Positions 1 to 9,036 of a stretch of 64,000 nt of DNA are shown here, in pieces. The position numbers and the translations under genes are program-made. Origin of the DNA: a virus. The notes below the pieces were generated by a model, which did no database searches, was not told the origin of the DNA, and worked only from the letters and a program-made list of their open reading frames with translations. The stretch is taken from positions 61,971 to 125,970 of IMG/VR virus record IMGVR_UViG_3300011114_000961. One strand, written 5' to 3'. Within the stretch, counting starts at the first letter, position 1; each line of letters starts with the position of its first letter.

Positions 1-285
1 AAAGGACTTGATGTGACCTGGCGCGGCCGCGAAGAAAAGATGTTTTTTTATGACGGGTGTGCGTTGGTAGGCAATCCAAAACGATTCAAAACTGTTGCCA
101 CATACGCCAATGGCGATGCCATGGCCATCATGCAGGGCCGCATAGGCCTGATAGGCTGTCACCCCGAAAGTGAAAAGTTCTGGTACAACGGCTGGAGTTG
201 GATGAAACCGCACTGGCATGAACGGCGCCATCATCAATTGCTGCTGAGCTTTGTGAATCAACTGGTCAAACAACCTGTGTATTGA
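1..285 (+). CDS. GATase-like protein, C-terminal part (5' end outside window)
   Basis: The reading frame is open from the first base, so the gene begins upstream; a GTG at 13 is in frame but is probably internal. The visible 94 residues contain a glycine-rich strand followed by GLIGCHPESE, the pattern that carries the catalytic His and Glu in class I glutamine amidotransferase/BPL_N-type domains. The Cys nucleophile would lie upstream. The tail is rich in Trp and His. The gene ends 41 bp before the metallophosphoesterase. Family placement is by motif only; substrate unknown. Confidence 0.5.
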   Translation, partial: KGLDVTWRGREEKMFFYDGCALVGNPKRFKTVATYANGDAMAIMQGRIGLIGCHPESEKFWYNGWSWMKPHWHERRHHQLLLSFVNQLVKQPVY

Positions 286-314
286 TACTGTAATGCTGTT
301 GTAACAATCATCTT

Positions 315-322
315 TGTAAATA
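315..322 (+). promoter_or_regulatory. T4-late-type promoter box (TGTAAATA)
   Basis: TAAATA lies 4 nt before the ATG at 327. It matches the core of T4-type late promoters (TATAAATA). The same box-to-ATG geometry recurs at 2891, 10083 (minus), 10103, 42619, 46249 and 63936. Confidence 0.5.
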
Positions 323-326
323 CAGC

Positions 327-1091
327 ATGGAGAAAACATATCGCAGTATCTTTATCTCCGATGTGCATCTTGGCACAAGGGATTGTCAAGCAGACCGACT
401 CAACAATTTCCTCAAACACAACACCTGTGACACTTTATACCTTGTGGGAGATATAATTGATGCCTGGAGAATCCAACAAAACAAATGGCGCTGGAAACAA
501 AGCCACACTAATGTGGTCCGTCGTGTTCTCGGTCATGCTAAACGCGGCACTCGTGTTGTTTATATTGCAGGTAATCACGACGAATTTTTAAGACCCATGA
601 TTCCATATGGGTTCAGTTTTGGCCTGGTTGAGATACACAATCAAACGGAACATATAGGTGCAGACGGTCGACATTATCTTGTGGTACACGGAGACTTGTT
701 TGACGGTATAACTAGATTGGCACCTTGGATAAGTTTTTTAGGAGACAAAGCATATGATGTCATTTTATCAGTTAATAGCAAATTCAATTGGCTACGCCAT
801 CGCATGGGTTTTGGGTACTTTAGTCTTAGTCAATATCTCAAAGCAAGAGTAAAGAAAGCAGTAGATTTTATATTCCACTTTGAAAAGAATCTTGCCGCTT
901 ACTGTAAGAAACGCGGATATGATGGGGTTATCTGCGGCCACATACACCATGCCGAGATCAAAGATATAGATGGTGTTCGATACATGAACGACGGCGACTG
1001 GGTGGAATCATGCACAGCACTGGTTGAACATCACGACGGTCGTTGGGAAATCATCACATGGACCCGGGAGAAGGACAATGAAATTAAGTGA
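327..1091 (+). CDS. Metallophosphoesterase, LpxH-like (UDP-2,3-diacylglucosamine pyrophosphatase family)
   Basis: 254 residues with the calcineurin-like metallophosphatase motifs in order: SDVHLG near residue 11, GDIIDAW near 41, GNHDE near 82, a VVHGD strand and a final GHIHHAE. This set of metal ligands and the length match the COG2908 branch that includes LpxH-type UDP-2,3-diacylglucosamine hydrolases, which act on a lipid A precursor at the inner membrane. In a phage it may remodel host lipopolysaccharide, or hydrolyse another nucleotide-linked substrate. A late-type TAAATA box sits 4 nt before the start. The last 14 bp overlap the next gene. Confidence 0.8.
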   Translation: MEKTYRSIFISDVHLGTRDCQADRLNNFLKHNTCDTLYLVGDIIDAWRIQQNKWRWKQSHTNVVRRVLGHAKRGTRVVYIAGNHDEFLRPMIPYGFSFGLVEIHNQTEHIGADGRHYLVVHGDLFDGITRLAPWISFLGDKAYDVILSVNSKFNWLRHRMGFGYFSLSQYLKARVKKAVDFIFHFEKNLAAYCKKRGYDGVICGHIHHAEIKDIDGVRYMNDGDWVESCTALVEHHDGRWEIITWTREKDNEIK

Positions 1092-1788
1092 TAAAATTAC
1101 CATAGTTGTGCCTTGCAAGAATGAAGAAAATTATATTCATCATTTGTTAGATTCATTACGCTCACAAAACATAGGTGATACTAGAGTCATTATTGCTGAT
1201 TGTTCTACGGATAACACCAGACAAGTTATACGTGATAACAGTTGGGAATTGAATGTTGAGATCATTGAGGGAGGACCTGTTTCAGTGGCCAAGAACAATG
1301 GGGCAAGATTAGTTACTACTCCCTACATCTTATTCATTGACGCTGATGTTCGTTTTTTTAAATACGATGTGATCCATGATGCTGTCAATAAAATTGAATC
1401 AATGAACCTTGATCTTGTTGGATTGAACATCAAGTGCTATGACAATGACATAAGAGCAAAGTTTGGGTTTACTATTTTTAACACTATAAATCACACATTG
1501 AAATATTTCTCACCATTTGCCGTTGGTGCTTTTATGCTCACACGTAGGGATCGATTTGAAGAATATGGCGGATTTCCCGAACAGCTGACCACAAGCGAAG
1601 ACTACTTTTTGTCTAGAAAGTACAGTCCAAGAAAGTTTAGAATTGTCCGACATCATCTTGGCCAAGATTCACGCAGGTTTAAAAAAATGGGCTACATGGG
1701 CATGGCCCGATACTTGGTTAAGAATTTTATCAATCGCAATAATAAAACATACTGGGACAGTTTAGATAATAGCAAATATTGGACGTAA
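1078..1788 (+). CDS. Family 2 glycosyltransferase
   Basis: 236 residues from the ATG at 1078; an upstream in-frame GTG at 1024 lies deep in the previous gene and is not preferred. The N-terminus (ITIVVPCKNEE) and the later LFIDADVR are the nucleotide-binding and DXD-type metal-binding motifs of GT-A family 2 enzymes. An aromatic-rich C-terminal part may contact membrane or acceptor. It overlaps the metallophosphoesterase by 14 bp, suggesting co-translation and a joint role in envelope glycan or lipid chemistry. Donor and acceptor sugars cannot be read from sequence. Confidence 0.8.
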   Translation: MKLSDKITIVVPCKNEENYIHHLLDSLRSQNIGDTRVIIADCSTDNTRQVIRDNSWELNVEIIEGGPVSVAKNNGARLVTTPYILFIDADVRFFKYDVIHDAVNKIESMNLDLVGLNIKCYDNDIRAKFGFTIFNTINHTLKYFSPFAVGAFMLTRRDRFEEYGGFPEQLTTSEDYFLSRKYSPRKFRIVRHHLGQDSRRFKKMGYMGMARYLVKNFINRNNKTYWDSLDNSKYWT

Positions 1789-1864
1789 TATTAGTGTAAC
1801 GGTAATGTCTTTAAATACTTGTGTGCCATGGTGGCACAAACCCAATAACCCAAAGGAGCAACCC

Positions 1865-2797
1865 ATGAGATTTGAAGACCTAGCCTTACGCCTGCAAGCA
1901 GTTGAAGCCAAATTGGCCACACTGACCGGCACCACAATTGACACAGTAGCACCTGCTACCATTGACCAACTTGACATGAGATTGACTGCTGTTGAATCCC
2001 AGGTCAACCAAATGATTGCTGAAAAGACTCAAAGCCACATTGAAGCTATTGTTGCAGCACCAGCCGATGCTGCCCCTGTCACAGTTGAACAAGTGGTTGC
2101 ACTATCGCCCAGCGCAGAAGTGCCAGCAGCAGCCGACATTGTGACTGATGTTGTTGCAGCACACGTGGAAGCAGATCCAGTGGATCACCCAGAAGTTGCT
2201 GACATTATTGCTGCCGCAGTTGCCGCAGTTGTTACCGCACAGCCAGAAGTTGTTATTGACCCAGTGGCCATCACTGAAGCTATCATAGCCGCAGTTGCTG
2301 ACGCACCGCTGCCTGTGTCCGTAGGACATGTTGTAGCAAATCAAAATATCTGTGCGCCAGGCAATGAGCGAGTATGGTTGTATCAAGGCAACATGAGTGC
2401 TGCACAGTGGGAAGATACGCTGTTGATCACTAGTGGTTACACCTGGTTTGCTCCAGAAGCAGACGTGACTTCTGGCATTGTTACCAGTGGTGACAGTCAC
2501 GATGGAATCTATCACATTAGTGTGGCTGATGCAGGTGGTACCGCTGTTATTCCAGCTTCGGGCAAAGTATACACTTTCTATCCACCAGCTGCTGCGCCAG
2601 CACCAGAAGTGGTACAGCAAGTGGTTGACGCAGTTATTGATATTATTGCTGCTGCAACAGGTGTTGAACAAGTTGCTGCCGAAGTGGTTCAACAAGTCGA
2701 AGAAGCAATTGCCACATCTGCTGACCCAGAACTGGATGCCATTGAAGCCCGTCTAGATGCTGTTGAAATCAAGGTTAACGGCCTATTGGGCAAGTGA
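1865..2797 (+). CDS. Acidic Ala/Val-rich protein, probably virion-associated
   Basis: 310 residues from the ATG at 1865, chosen because of the AAAGGAGCAACCC ribosome-binding site; an upstream in-frame ATG at 1805 has none. Heptad-like segments at both ends (VEAKLATL..., IEARLDAVEIKVN) predict coiled coils. The middle is a long repetitive run of Ala, Val, Glu and Pro, interrupted by a compact Trp/Tyr-rich stretch (about residues 165-240). Not recognised as a known family. Low complexity, acidity and its own terminator fit a structural or decoration protein, but this is inference. Confidence 0.6.
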   Translation: MRFEDLALRLQAVEAKLATLTGTTIDTVAPATIDQLDMRLTAVESQVNQMIAEKTQSHIEAIVAAPADAAPVTVEQVVALSPSAEVPAAADIVTDVVAAHVEADPVDHPEVADIIAAAVAAVVTAQPEVVIDPVAITEAIIAAVADAPLPVSVGHVVANQNICAPGNERVWLYQGNMSAAQWEDTLLITSGYTWFAPEADVTSGIVTSGDSHDGIYHISVADAGGTAVIPASGKVYTFYPPAAAPAPEVVQQVVDAVIDIIAAATGVEQVAAEVVQQVEEAIATSADPELDAIEARLDAVEIKVNGLLGK

Positions 2798-2866
2798 TTG
2801 TCTGGGTAAAACCCCATTTAAACCGACCTCAAGATTGAGAGGCTGCTGGAACTCGTAACCAGCACT

Positions 2867-2890
2867 AAGAGCCGCAAGGCTCTTTTTTTT
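2867..2890 (+). terminator. Rho-independent terminator
   Basis: AAGAGCC and GGCTCTT pair around a GCAA tetraloop and run straight into a T tract. It ends the transcript of the acidic protein gene. Confidence 0.9.
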
Positions 2891-2898
2891 GGTAAATA
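2891..2898 (+). promoter_or_regulatory. T4-late-type promoter box (GGTAAATA)
   Basis: TAAATA lies 7 nt before the ATG at 2906, directly after a terminator, so a new transcript is needed here. Same geometry as the other boxes of this type. Confidence 0.5.
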
Positions 2899-2905
2899 AA
2901 ACATC

Positions 2906-4891
2906 ATGATCATCAACGATTTTTTTACCAACCCCAAAAGATCTGCACGCAATGTGACAGAAAACTCGCAAAGAGTTGACTCACTTGTCACTGACGCATT
3001 ACGAGTGATGCAAGGTCCAACAGTGAGTGACGCTGTGCTGGCACTAAAGCGAGTGTTGGGAGACAGAGAATACAACGGCCGCCGCGGCTTTTATAGTTTT
3101 TACGTTGATCAAATTCTTGACATGTATGGTCAGCAGAATTTAGCGGAAGACGCCAATGAGTTGCCACCTGGCAGTCTAGGATCAATGCCCACTACAGATT
3201 ATGTCAAGAACATGTATTCAACTGCTGCTGAACGCGGCATGGCTGCTCCTGATCCGGCCGCAGTTAAAAATTCAATGGCTTTGAATCCCAAAGGCGATGT
3301 GGATGTGTCTGGAACTTTTAACAAAGGCATGAAAGCATTTCAAAATCCTGAACTTACAAAAAATCTCAACGCACTCACAAAGCTGGTAGGTCGAGCAGAA
3401 ACTGATTATATCAATCATCCAGTGGCAACAGGAACAGGCAATGAAACGCCCCAAATGCACACAACACCGTTGACACAAAAACCCAATTACTTAGACAGCA
3501 GGCCAGCGACAGGAACTGGCAAAGAAACTCCTAGACTAGACACACGCCCAGCAACAGCCAACCCCAATGCCAATTATGATAACATGATGCAGCCCATGGA
3601 AACCGCCGATGCTTATCCTTCTCCTGCTGATGTTGCTGGGTCGATGTCCAACAACACCGATGATGGCCCGGATATCATGAAAAATTGGGACCGCTTTGGC
3701 AAAAACCTCAAGCCTGGTCAGGAAATAAAACCGCTGGACAGTGAAGAAGAAGCAGCCGTAAGAAACCACATCAACCGTTGGCAAACAAAGATGAACAATC
3801 TACCAGACCCATTTGCGGCGCCAACCGTTTATAAGGGTGCCAATGGCGAAGAATTTTCAGTACCCAACACAGGCGGCAGTAATAGTAACACAGAATACCC
3901 ACCGCCAAGTGTGATATTGCCAGCAGGGCAAGTCAATGGCGAGTATAGCAAAAAAGCTGGAGATGGTGCATCTGGTGCAGCAGCTGACCCAAGCAATCCT
4001 AACAGACTGCCTGCCGGCACTACGTGGCAATATGTAATAAATCCAGCGTACCGCCAGTCTGAACCAGCAGCTAACTCAGTGCCAGCAGGCAACGCAGTAT
4101 CATCCACTGGTAAAACACAGCCAGTGCGTATGAGCATGACCATGGGCAACGGTGCCGGTGATAATGGCGAAATCACTGGTGGAAGTAAAGGTCGCATTGA
4201 TCAAGCCACAATAGATCGTGCTAGAGCATGGGCAGCAAAACAAAATGCACCGGCGGCCGGTGGTACAACCGCATCAAAAACAACAGCACCATTGTGGCAA
4301 GACATAGCTCAAGCAAATAAAATAGCCAATCCTGATCGTATCTATCCTGGGCAGCAAATCAAACTGCCCAATGGTACTTTTGCTGTGGTTGACAAAGGAG
4401 ATACCTTGTCAGGTATTGCGAATCGATATCGTCAAGGTGGATATAATGCCGGAACACCTGCCAGTCAGCCAAGGAAAACTTCAGTAAAAGAAACTGACAC
4501 GGGTGACACCATGGATGACGGATTCAAATGGGGCAGTGCAACCATGCCCATGCAGGATGGCTCCACGATGCAATACCATGCACCAACCAATTCTTACAAA
4601 CAGGCAACGCCGCCTACTCGCCCAGATCTAAACACAAACATAAGCACAATCTCACGTGATACCACCGCAGCCAAAAACGGTCAGGCCAACCGTAACTACA
4701 GCGATGTTACTATAGCGACAAATCCTGCGACCGGCACCGGAGATTACATGCACAAGCAGGATGTGAATGGTACACCCACAACAACATTTCAAAAGAATGT
4801 CCCTGCAGCCGAACTGGCCAAAATGCAATCACAGCATTTTAACGAAGATATCAATCGCATGCAAAATTTAGCTGGCATCCGCAAAAAATAA
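2906..4891 (+). CDS. Long LysM-containing protein, probably virion-associated
   Basis: 661 residues. The N-terminal 75 residues look globular (MIINDFF..., then helices with FYSFYVDQILDMYG). A long Pro/Thr/Asn-rich linker with repeated ATGTGxETP-type peptides follows (about 165-240). A LysM-like segment lies near residues 470-520 (IYPGQQIKLPNG, VVDKGDTLSGIANRY), and a second low-complexity region ends the protein. LysM modules bind peptidoglycan, so a role in cell-wall contact during entry or lysis is plausible. The start MIINDFF resembles MILENFF of the other LysM protein at 13521. No catalytic domain recognised. Confidence 0.6.
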   Translation: MIINDFFTNPKRSARNVTENSQRVDSLVTDALRVMQGPTVSDAVLALKRVLGDREYNGRRGFYSFYVDQILDMYGQQNLAEDANELPPGSLGSMPTTDYVKNMYSTAAERGMAAPDPAAVKNSMALNPKGDVDVSGTFNKGMKAFQNPELTKNLNALTKLVGRAETDYINHPVATGTGNETPQMHTTPLTQKPNYLDSRPATGTGKETPRLDTRPATANPNANYDNMMQPMETADAYPSPADVAGSMSNNTDDGPDIMKNWDRFGKNLKPGQEIKPLDSEEEAAVRNHINRWQTKMNNLPDPFAAPTVYKGANGEEFSVPNTGGSNSNTEYPPPSVILPAGQVNGEYSKKAGDGASGAAADPSNPNRLPAGTTWQYVINPAYRQSEPAANSVPAGNAVSSTGKTQPVRMSMTMGNGAGDNGEITGGSKGRIDQATIDRARAWAAKQNAPAAGGTTASKTTAPLWQDIAQANKIANPDRIYPGQQIKLPNGTFAVVDKGDTLSGIANRYRQGGYNAGTPASQPRKTSVKETDTGDTMDDGFKWGSATMPMQDGSTMQYHAPTNSYKQATPPTRPDLNTNISTISRDTTAAKNGQANRNYSDVTIATNPATGTGDYMHKQDVNGTPTTTFQKNVPAAELAKMQSQHFNEDINRMQNLAGIRKK

Positions 4892-4908
4892 AAACCACTC
4901 AATCCACG

Positions 4909-4935
4909 CGGCATACATAATGTATGCCGTTTTTT
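4909..4935 (+). terminator. Rho-independent terminator
   Basis: A perfect 9-bp hairpin (CGGCATACA/TGTATGCCG) is followed by six T. It separates the LysM gene from the next gene, whose plausible start (4947) lies just after it. Confidence 0.9.
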
Positions 4936-4946
4936 ATGACCCAATC

Positions 4947-5768
4947 ATGATTGATATTGTTACAGTGGTATTTGAGCCAGAACTGTCAGTTCTGCAAGCC
5001 CAGGCACACAGCATTGATCTCTACTGCCAAGACATAGGAATAAAGAATATCTATGTCATAGTCAATGACTCAGACACAGTGGCCAGTCAGATTGATACTG
5101 CCTGGTGGGGCAGTCTCCAACATTGTGTGACTGTGTTGCCATGCAGAGCATTCTCTGCTGAGTTGGTTGACAATGGCTGGGTCAGCCAACAAGTGCTCAA
5201 AATATTGGGCGCTGCCACAAGTTACAACACCTGGTGCATGGCACTGGATGCCAAAACACTGTTTGTAAAATCATTAAAATTGACTGATGTCATGGACAGT
5301 CAAGGCCGTCCACGTACTGGTAAGTTAGAAATATACCCAGTGTTTGAATCCAGTAGAATCAAAGTAAGCAAGTTGTTTGAAGTTGATGTGACAACACAAT
5401 TAGGTCCCGGCGGCGTGCCATTTCTGTTCAATACACAAATGACTCGCGCCATGATTGTTGATATAGAACACCGTACCAATCAGTCATTCCCTGCATGGTT
5501 TCAACAACAAGGCTCAGTGACTGAATTCATCTTGTATTCAGGATACTTGGAATCCAAGCACATGATGGATGTGTTGTACAACACTGATCAAGTTGGCCTG
5601 CAACCGTGCAATCTATGTCACAGCGAAGTTGCAGCATTTGATAGAAAATTTATTGAAATGTCACACAGTTCGACAGTAAGCATACATCGCAATGCCTGGT
5701 CCAGGCTGTTGCCTGATCAACAACAACAATATCAGTCATTCCTTAGCCAGCGAGGTATTACTTTATGA
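4947..5768 (+). CDS. DUF6492-like protein (putative glycosyltransferase-related)
   Basis: 273 residues from the ATG at 4947; an in-frame ATG at 4920 lies inside the terminator hairpin and is rejected. The layout (ITVVFEPELSVLQAQ..., GWVSQQVLKILGAA, ALDAKTLFV, then a late ...VTEFILYSGYLE) resembles proteins grouped as DUF6492, which look like nucleotide-sugar or surface-glycan enzymes and occur in capsule loci and phages. LDAKT may replace the usual DXD motif. The stop overlaps the start of the PIG-L gene (ATGA), so they are probably co-translated. The relationship is from memory of family features. Confidence 0.5.
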   Translation: MIDIVTVVFEPELSVLQAQAHSIDLYCQDIGIKNIYVIVNDSDTVASQIDTAWWGSLQHCVTVLPCRAFSAELVDNGWVSQQVLKILGAATSYNTWCMALDAKTLFVKSLKLTDVMDSQGRPRTGKLEIYPVFESSRIKVSKLFEVDVTTQLGPGGVPFLFNTQMTRAMIVDIEHRTNQSFPAWFQQQGSVTEFILYSGYLESKHMMDVLYNTDQVGLQPCNLCHSEVAAFDRKFIEMSHSSTVSIHRNAWSRLLPDQQQQYQSFLSQRGITL

Positions 5769-6295
5769 AAGCACTTTGCTTGGTTGCTCATCCAGACGAC
5801 TGTGTGATATTTGCCTACAGTTATATTCACAACCATCCTGAACATGCTTGGACCATTGCATATTTAACTTATACAGAATCAGATCCACGTGGCGCAGAGA
5901 TGTCAGCATTTTGGCGTCGTCGGGGCATTGACACTGTGTTTCTTGGCTTTGAAGATCACTGGCACGATCAGGAACAACAACAGTTTACTCGGTGGGATCA
6001 CCAATCGGCCCTGGTCAAATGTTGGGAACTGGCCAAACAATATGCGCTGGTTCTCACACATGATCAACACGGTGACTATGGTCACATACATCACCAACTG
6101 GTGCATGACAGCGTTCGACGCCATTGCAATCTAGTGACATTTGCGCCGCACGGGCAAGGCACAACAACATTGAGAGTGGCACCAGGAACATACAGTCTAG
6201 ACGAATTGCCATGTCATGGCAACATTATTGCAGGCTTTCACGTGGCCGAGCACAAAAACAGTTACACAGAACCACAACAGGAGATATCACCATGA
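5765..6295 (+). CDS. PIG-L/LmbE-type deacetylase
   Basis: 176 residues. The start MKALCLVAHPDD is the diagnostic AHPDD zinc-site motif of the PIG-L superfamily, which removes N-acetyl groups from GlcNAc-containing lipids or sugars. A later HxxxH pattern (DYGHIHHQLVHD) supplies the third ligand region. It overlaps its neighbours by 4 bp on both sides, inside a run of sugar- and surface-related genes, so an N-acetyl sugar substrate is likely. The usual family length is about 230 residues, so this is a compact version. Confidence 0.8.
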   Translation: MKALCLVAHPDDCVIFAYSYIHNHPEHAWTIAYLTYTESDPRGAEMSAFWRRRGIDTVFLGFEDHWHDQEQQQFTRWDHQSALVKCWELAKQYALVLTHDQHGDYGHIHHQLVHDSVRRHCNLVTFAPHGQGTTTLRVAPGTYSLDELPCHGNIIAGFHVAEHKNSYTEPQQEISP

Positions 6296-7092
6296 AACTA
6301 ATGGTAGCAGGATGCAGCTTCAGTGCTGTGAGTAAAACATTACCAGGCACAGCCTGGAGCGAACGATTGGCGCAGAAACTAGGATGGGATCTAGTAAATC
6401 TAGCACGCCAAGGTTGCAGCAACGGCGGCATACGCATACAGATAGATGAGATTCGTCGGCAACGGCCAGATCTAGCCATCATTGGCCCCACGTTCTGGGA
6501 CCGTATGGAAATACCTGCTGACTCTGCACCGTATGACTGGAACCGAGCACCAAGCACAGGAGAAAATCCTCCATTGGAGCAACATCTTCAAAATAGAAAA
6601 CTAGGCAATGGCTATCGTAGAGAAGATGGCATACGCAATGTCAACTACGGCACAGAATCGTCAAACATGATATGTGAAACCATATTCACCTTGGCCGAAA
6701 ATTACGAGCATCCGTATCGAATGGGTCGCATAACCAAGCAAGCTCAAATAGGTATCAGACATTGGATTGACAGCATTTATGACAATGCGTGGAAAAAACA
6801 ACAAGATGAATGGATCATACGGGAAGGCATACTCATGATGTTCCTGGATGGCATAAAGTTCATAGTGCTACCAAACTTGTTGTGGCCATTTGACCCAGAC
6901 AATCAGTCGCTATGGCGAGATGCATTTCCTGCTATCATACCCGATCATTATATCAACTTGAACGAATCACTGCAGGCCATCTGCGGTAACAATCCGTTTG
7001 AAGGTGAGGATCCAGGTTATCATTCCAGCCCGGCTGGGCAACAGATCATAGCTGACAATTTCTATCAGCACTGGATCACTCACTTCAAGTGA
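6292..7092 (+). CDS. SGNH-hydrolase-like phage protein
   Basis: 266 residues from the ATG at 6292, overlapping the PIG-L stop as ATGA; a much earlier in-frame ATG at 6124 lies inside PIG-L. The N-terminal GCSFS replaces the GDS block I of SGNH esterases, followed by NLARQGCSNGG (block II-like Gly/Asn) and a late GYHSSPAGQQ with the expected catalytic His. Similar GCSFT/GDS proteins occur at 36726, 39889, 45598 and 52646. SGNH enzymes remove O-acetyl or other ester groups; here a glycan ester is the best guess. It converges on the minus-strand gene with a 13-bp overlap. Confidence 0.65.
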   Translation: MKLMVAGCSFSAVSKTLPGTAWSERLAQKLGWDLVNLARQGCSNGGIRIQIDEIRRQRPDLAIIGPTFWDRMEIPADSAPYDWNRAPSTGENPPLEQHLQNRKLGNGYRREDGIRNVNYGTESSNMICETIFTLAENYEHPYRMGRITKQAQIGIRHWIDSIYDNAWKKQQDEWIIREGILMMFLDGIKFIVLPNLLWPFDPDNQSLWRDAFPAIIPDHYINLNESLQAICGNNPFEGEDPGYHSSPAGQQIIADNFYQHWITHFK

Positions 7093-8141
7093 TCAACCAC
7101 AAAATTCTGTAGCTCTTGACGTTTTTCTTGTTCAAGAGCATACAGTCTGTGGTGGTTGTGATCCAGCCTGGGTTGCAGTTTTTTCAGCAGAACCGGTAAG
7201 TCTTGATTGCACAATGATTTTACCTGTTCAAATGCACAGCCCCAACGTGTTATATCATCGGGCTCTGAGTCGTAGGTTTCATCTATTACATCGCCAAATG
7301 TTTCAAAACCCCAGTCTCTATAGTGCTGCAAAAATCCCTGTATGCCAAACACCACAAACAATCTACGTGCCTGTAGGCATTTGGCAATTTTTTCTGCTGA
7401 CAAAAACACACGACCTTGTGCCAGTGTTTCGCATACCACACTAAACCAAGTTCTATTGTAGATCTCCCAGGGCACCAGCCCACTGACTGAATTGTCCATG
7501 TCTTTTTTGACTTCCCACGCAGGGTCAAGATTGGCGCTCACGTAAGGATACTGTAAAACAGTGTTGTCAAACAGTCGAGCCACACGTTCAGGAGTCTGAT
7601 CAATCCAGTGACCCACAAATAAATCACGATAGGTCACGATGTTCTGTTCCAACAGGTTAGATTTTTGCAAGCTCAGCATGACAAAATCTCTGTGTTCACG
7701 TCGGGCTCCCAACAAACATTCAAATGCAAATGGACGTTCTAGGGGGAAATCTTCTCGGGGCGGATTCCATCGCAAGAAATTAAAACTCCAGGCTGGTCGA
7801 TAGATCACTCTTGGGTCATGTGGCTCATCCAACCATACACCTGCTGTGTGCAACAACCAGTTGCTGATACCTGTAGTTTCTATCCAAGCAATCAGTTCAG
7901 TTTTTGAATGCCATTCAATGTCAGTAAACAACACCAGGTCAAATTTGTGCAACGGAAATTGCATGTACTCGGGTCGATAATCAAACTTGTTGGGTAAACT
8001 GTAAAAAACTGGCATCACAGCTATTTTGTGAGGCTGGCTCAATGCTGTGTCAAGGTCTACAATTTGATCATACCCAAACCCCCATTCAATGGCTTGATAT
8101 CCTGGAGAGAATACTTGAAGTTTATCGGGCCAGGCGCTCAC
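7080..8141 (-). CDS. Putative glycosyltransferase with GT10-like C-terminus
   Basis: 353 residues from a GTG at 8141 that overlaps the end of the upstream gene; more upstream ATGs lie well inside that gene. The C-terminal third has FSVVCET...SAEKIAKCLQAR followed by FVVFGIQGFL...GFETFGDVIDETYD. The same order (IVLETFF, SEKTFRCLQ, GFDVLDDLVDHSYD) occurs in the gene at 15402, so they are paralogues. An SEKxxxxL motif followed by a hydrophobic strand resembles the nucleotide-sugar site of GT10 fucosyltransferases, but the N-terminal half is not recognised. Acceptor unknown. Confidence 0.5.
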   Translation of the reverse strand: MSAWPDKLQVFSPGYQAIEWGFGYDQIVDLDTALSQPHKIAVMPVFYSLPNKFDYRPEYMQFPLHKFDLVLFTDIEWHSKTELIAWIETTGISNWLLHTAGVWLDEPHDPRVIYRPAWSFNFLRWNPPREDFPLERPFAFECLLGARREHRDFVMLSLQKSNLLEQNIVTYRDLFVGHWIDQTPERVARLFDNTVLQYPYVSANLDPAWEVKKDMDNSVSGLVPWEIYNRTWFSVVCETLAQGRVFLSAEKIAKCLQARRLFVVFGIQGFLQHYRDWGFETFGDVIDETYDSEPDDITRWGCAFEQVKSLCNQDLPVLLKKLQPRLDHNHHRLYALEQEKRQELQNFVVDHLK

Positions 8142-9000
8142 GTATCTTGTCCATGTAGTATTCAAACTGGGGAATCTCTTTTTTATCCCAGTCATATTGC
8201 AAACTAAATCTAAGGTCAGGCACAGCATCACACACAGCAGTATGATATGTGGGATCAAAGTCGCCAATCTTTTCCATGCTATCGTAGTGATAGCGTCGTT
8301 GGAATTCCATGGTGATGTCATTGCGACTCATGGCCCAGTTGCCAATGAACTCGTACTCCGAGAACCAGCGTATGAGCTCGCCGTTGCCCCAGGGCGGTAC
8401 GGTGGGCTCAGGTGGACATGAATCAATCATGGCATCCAGCCATTTCTTTTTGTGTTTGTCTTCTAGAAATTTCACAAGGTCGTTGAAGTCTTTCTTGAGC
8501 ACAGGCACAAACTCACTGATAAAGCAATGCGGTGTCAGTCGTTCAAAGCCCAGTGCATTTTTGATACTTTCGTAATAGCCCCAACTGTGGCGTTCATTTT
8601 CCAACACCATGAAGTTGAGCCGGCCATCTTTAAAGGGTTCATAGTCTTTGATCAACAAGCAATCGCAGTCATGCATGATCATGAGATCATAATCCAACAT
8701 GTCTAAAAAAGCAAACTTGATGGCCTGCTGGCGCAACCAGTATGTTCTGTAGTCCCCGTCAAACACCCAGTTGTTGACTTCGGGGTATAGTCTATAAATT
8801 TCTGAATCTGGTGCGTAGTCAAATTTTGATGTATCTACGCCGTACTGTTCGAACACAGTCCAAAGTTCATCTTTGGGCACAGGGCTGGCAATACAGGTTC
8901 TATCCACACCAATAAGGTGCCGGGTAAACTCTGGTTGCAAACTCATGATTGCGTGTGGCACGCGATAGCGTGCTAGATATAAAATTTTTGCTGATGTCAT
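8122..9000 (-). CDS. DUF6492-like protein (putative glycosyltransferase-related)
   Basis: 292 residues; AGGAAC upstream on the minus strand is a good ribosome-binding site. It has a DCDCLLIKD acidic motif near residue 110, HCFISEFVPVLKK near 160, and a Trp/Glu-rich core ending GNGELIRWFSEYEFIGNWAM, an arrangement seen in DUF6492 proteins. It shares its general plan with the gene at 4947. Middle gene of the only minus-strand operon in the window, between a radical SAM protein and a GT10-like protein, suggesting one glycan or cofactor pathway. Function inferred from context. Confidence 0.5.
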   Translation of the reverse strand: MTSAKILYLARYRVPHAIMSLQPEFTRHLIGVDRTCIASPVPKDELWTVFEQYGVDTSKFDYAPDSEIYRLYPEVNNWVFDGDYRTYWLRQQAIKFAFLDMLDYDLMIMHDCDCLLIKDYEPFKDGRLNFMVLENERHSWGYYESIKNALGFERLTPHCFISEFVPVLKKDFNDLVKFLEDKHKKKWLDAMIDSCPPEPTVPPWGNGELIRWFSEYEFIGNWAMSRNDITMEFQRRYHYDSMEKIGDFDPTYHTAVCDAVPDLRFSLQYDWDKKEIPQFEYYMDKIRERLAR

Positions 9001-9036
9001 AATATGTTCCTAAATTGATATGATAAGGCCATGCAT

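Noticed and set aside
4920-4946. Earlier ATG for the DUF6492-like gene
   Set aside because: It lies inside the terminator hairpin; the ATG at 4947 is better.
7080-8321. 413-residue version of the minus-strand glycosyltransferase
   Set aside because: The extra 60 residues overlap the well-supported upstream gene; the GTG at 8141 fits the operon layout.
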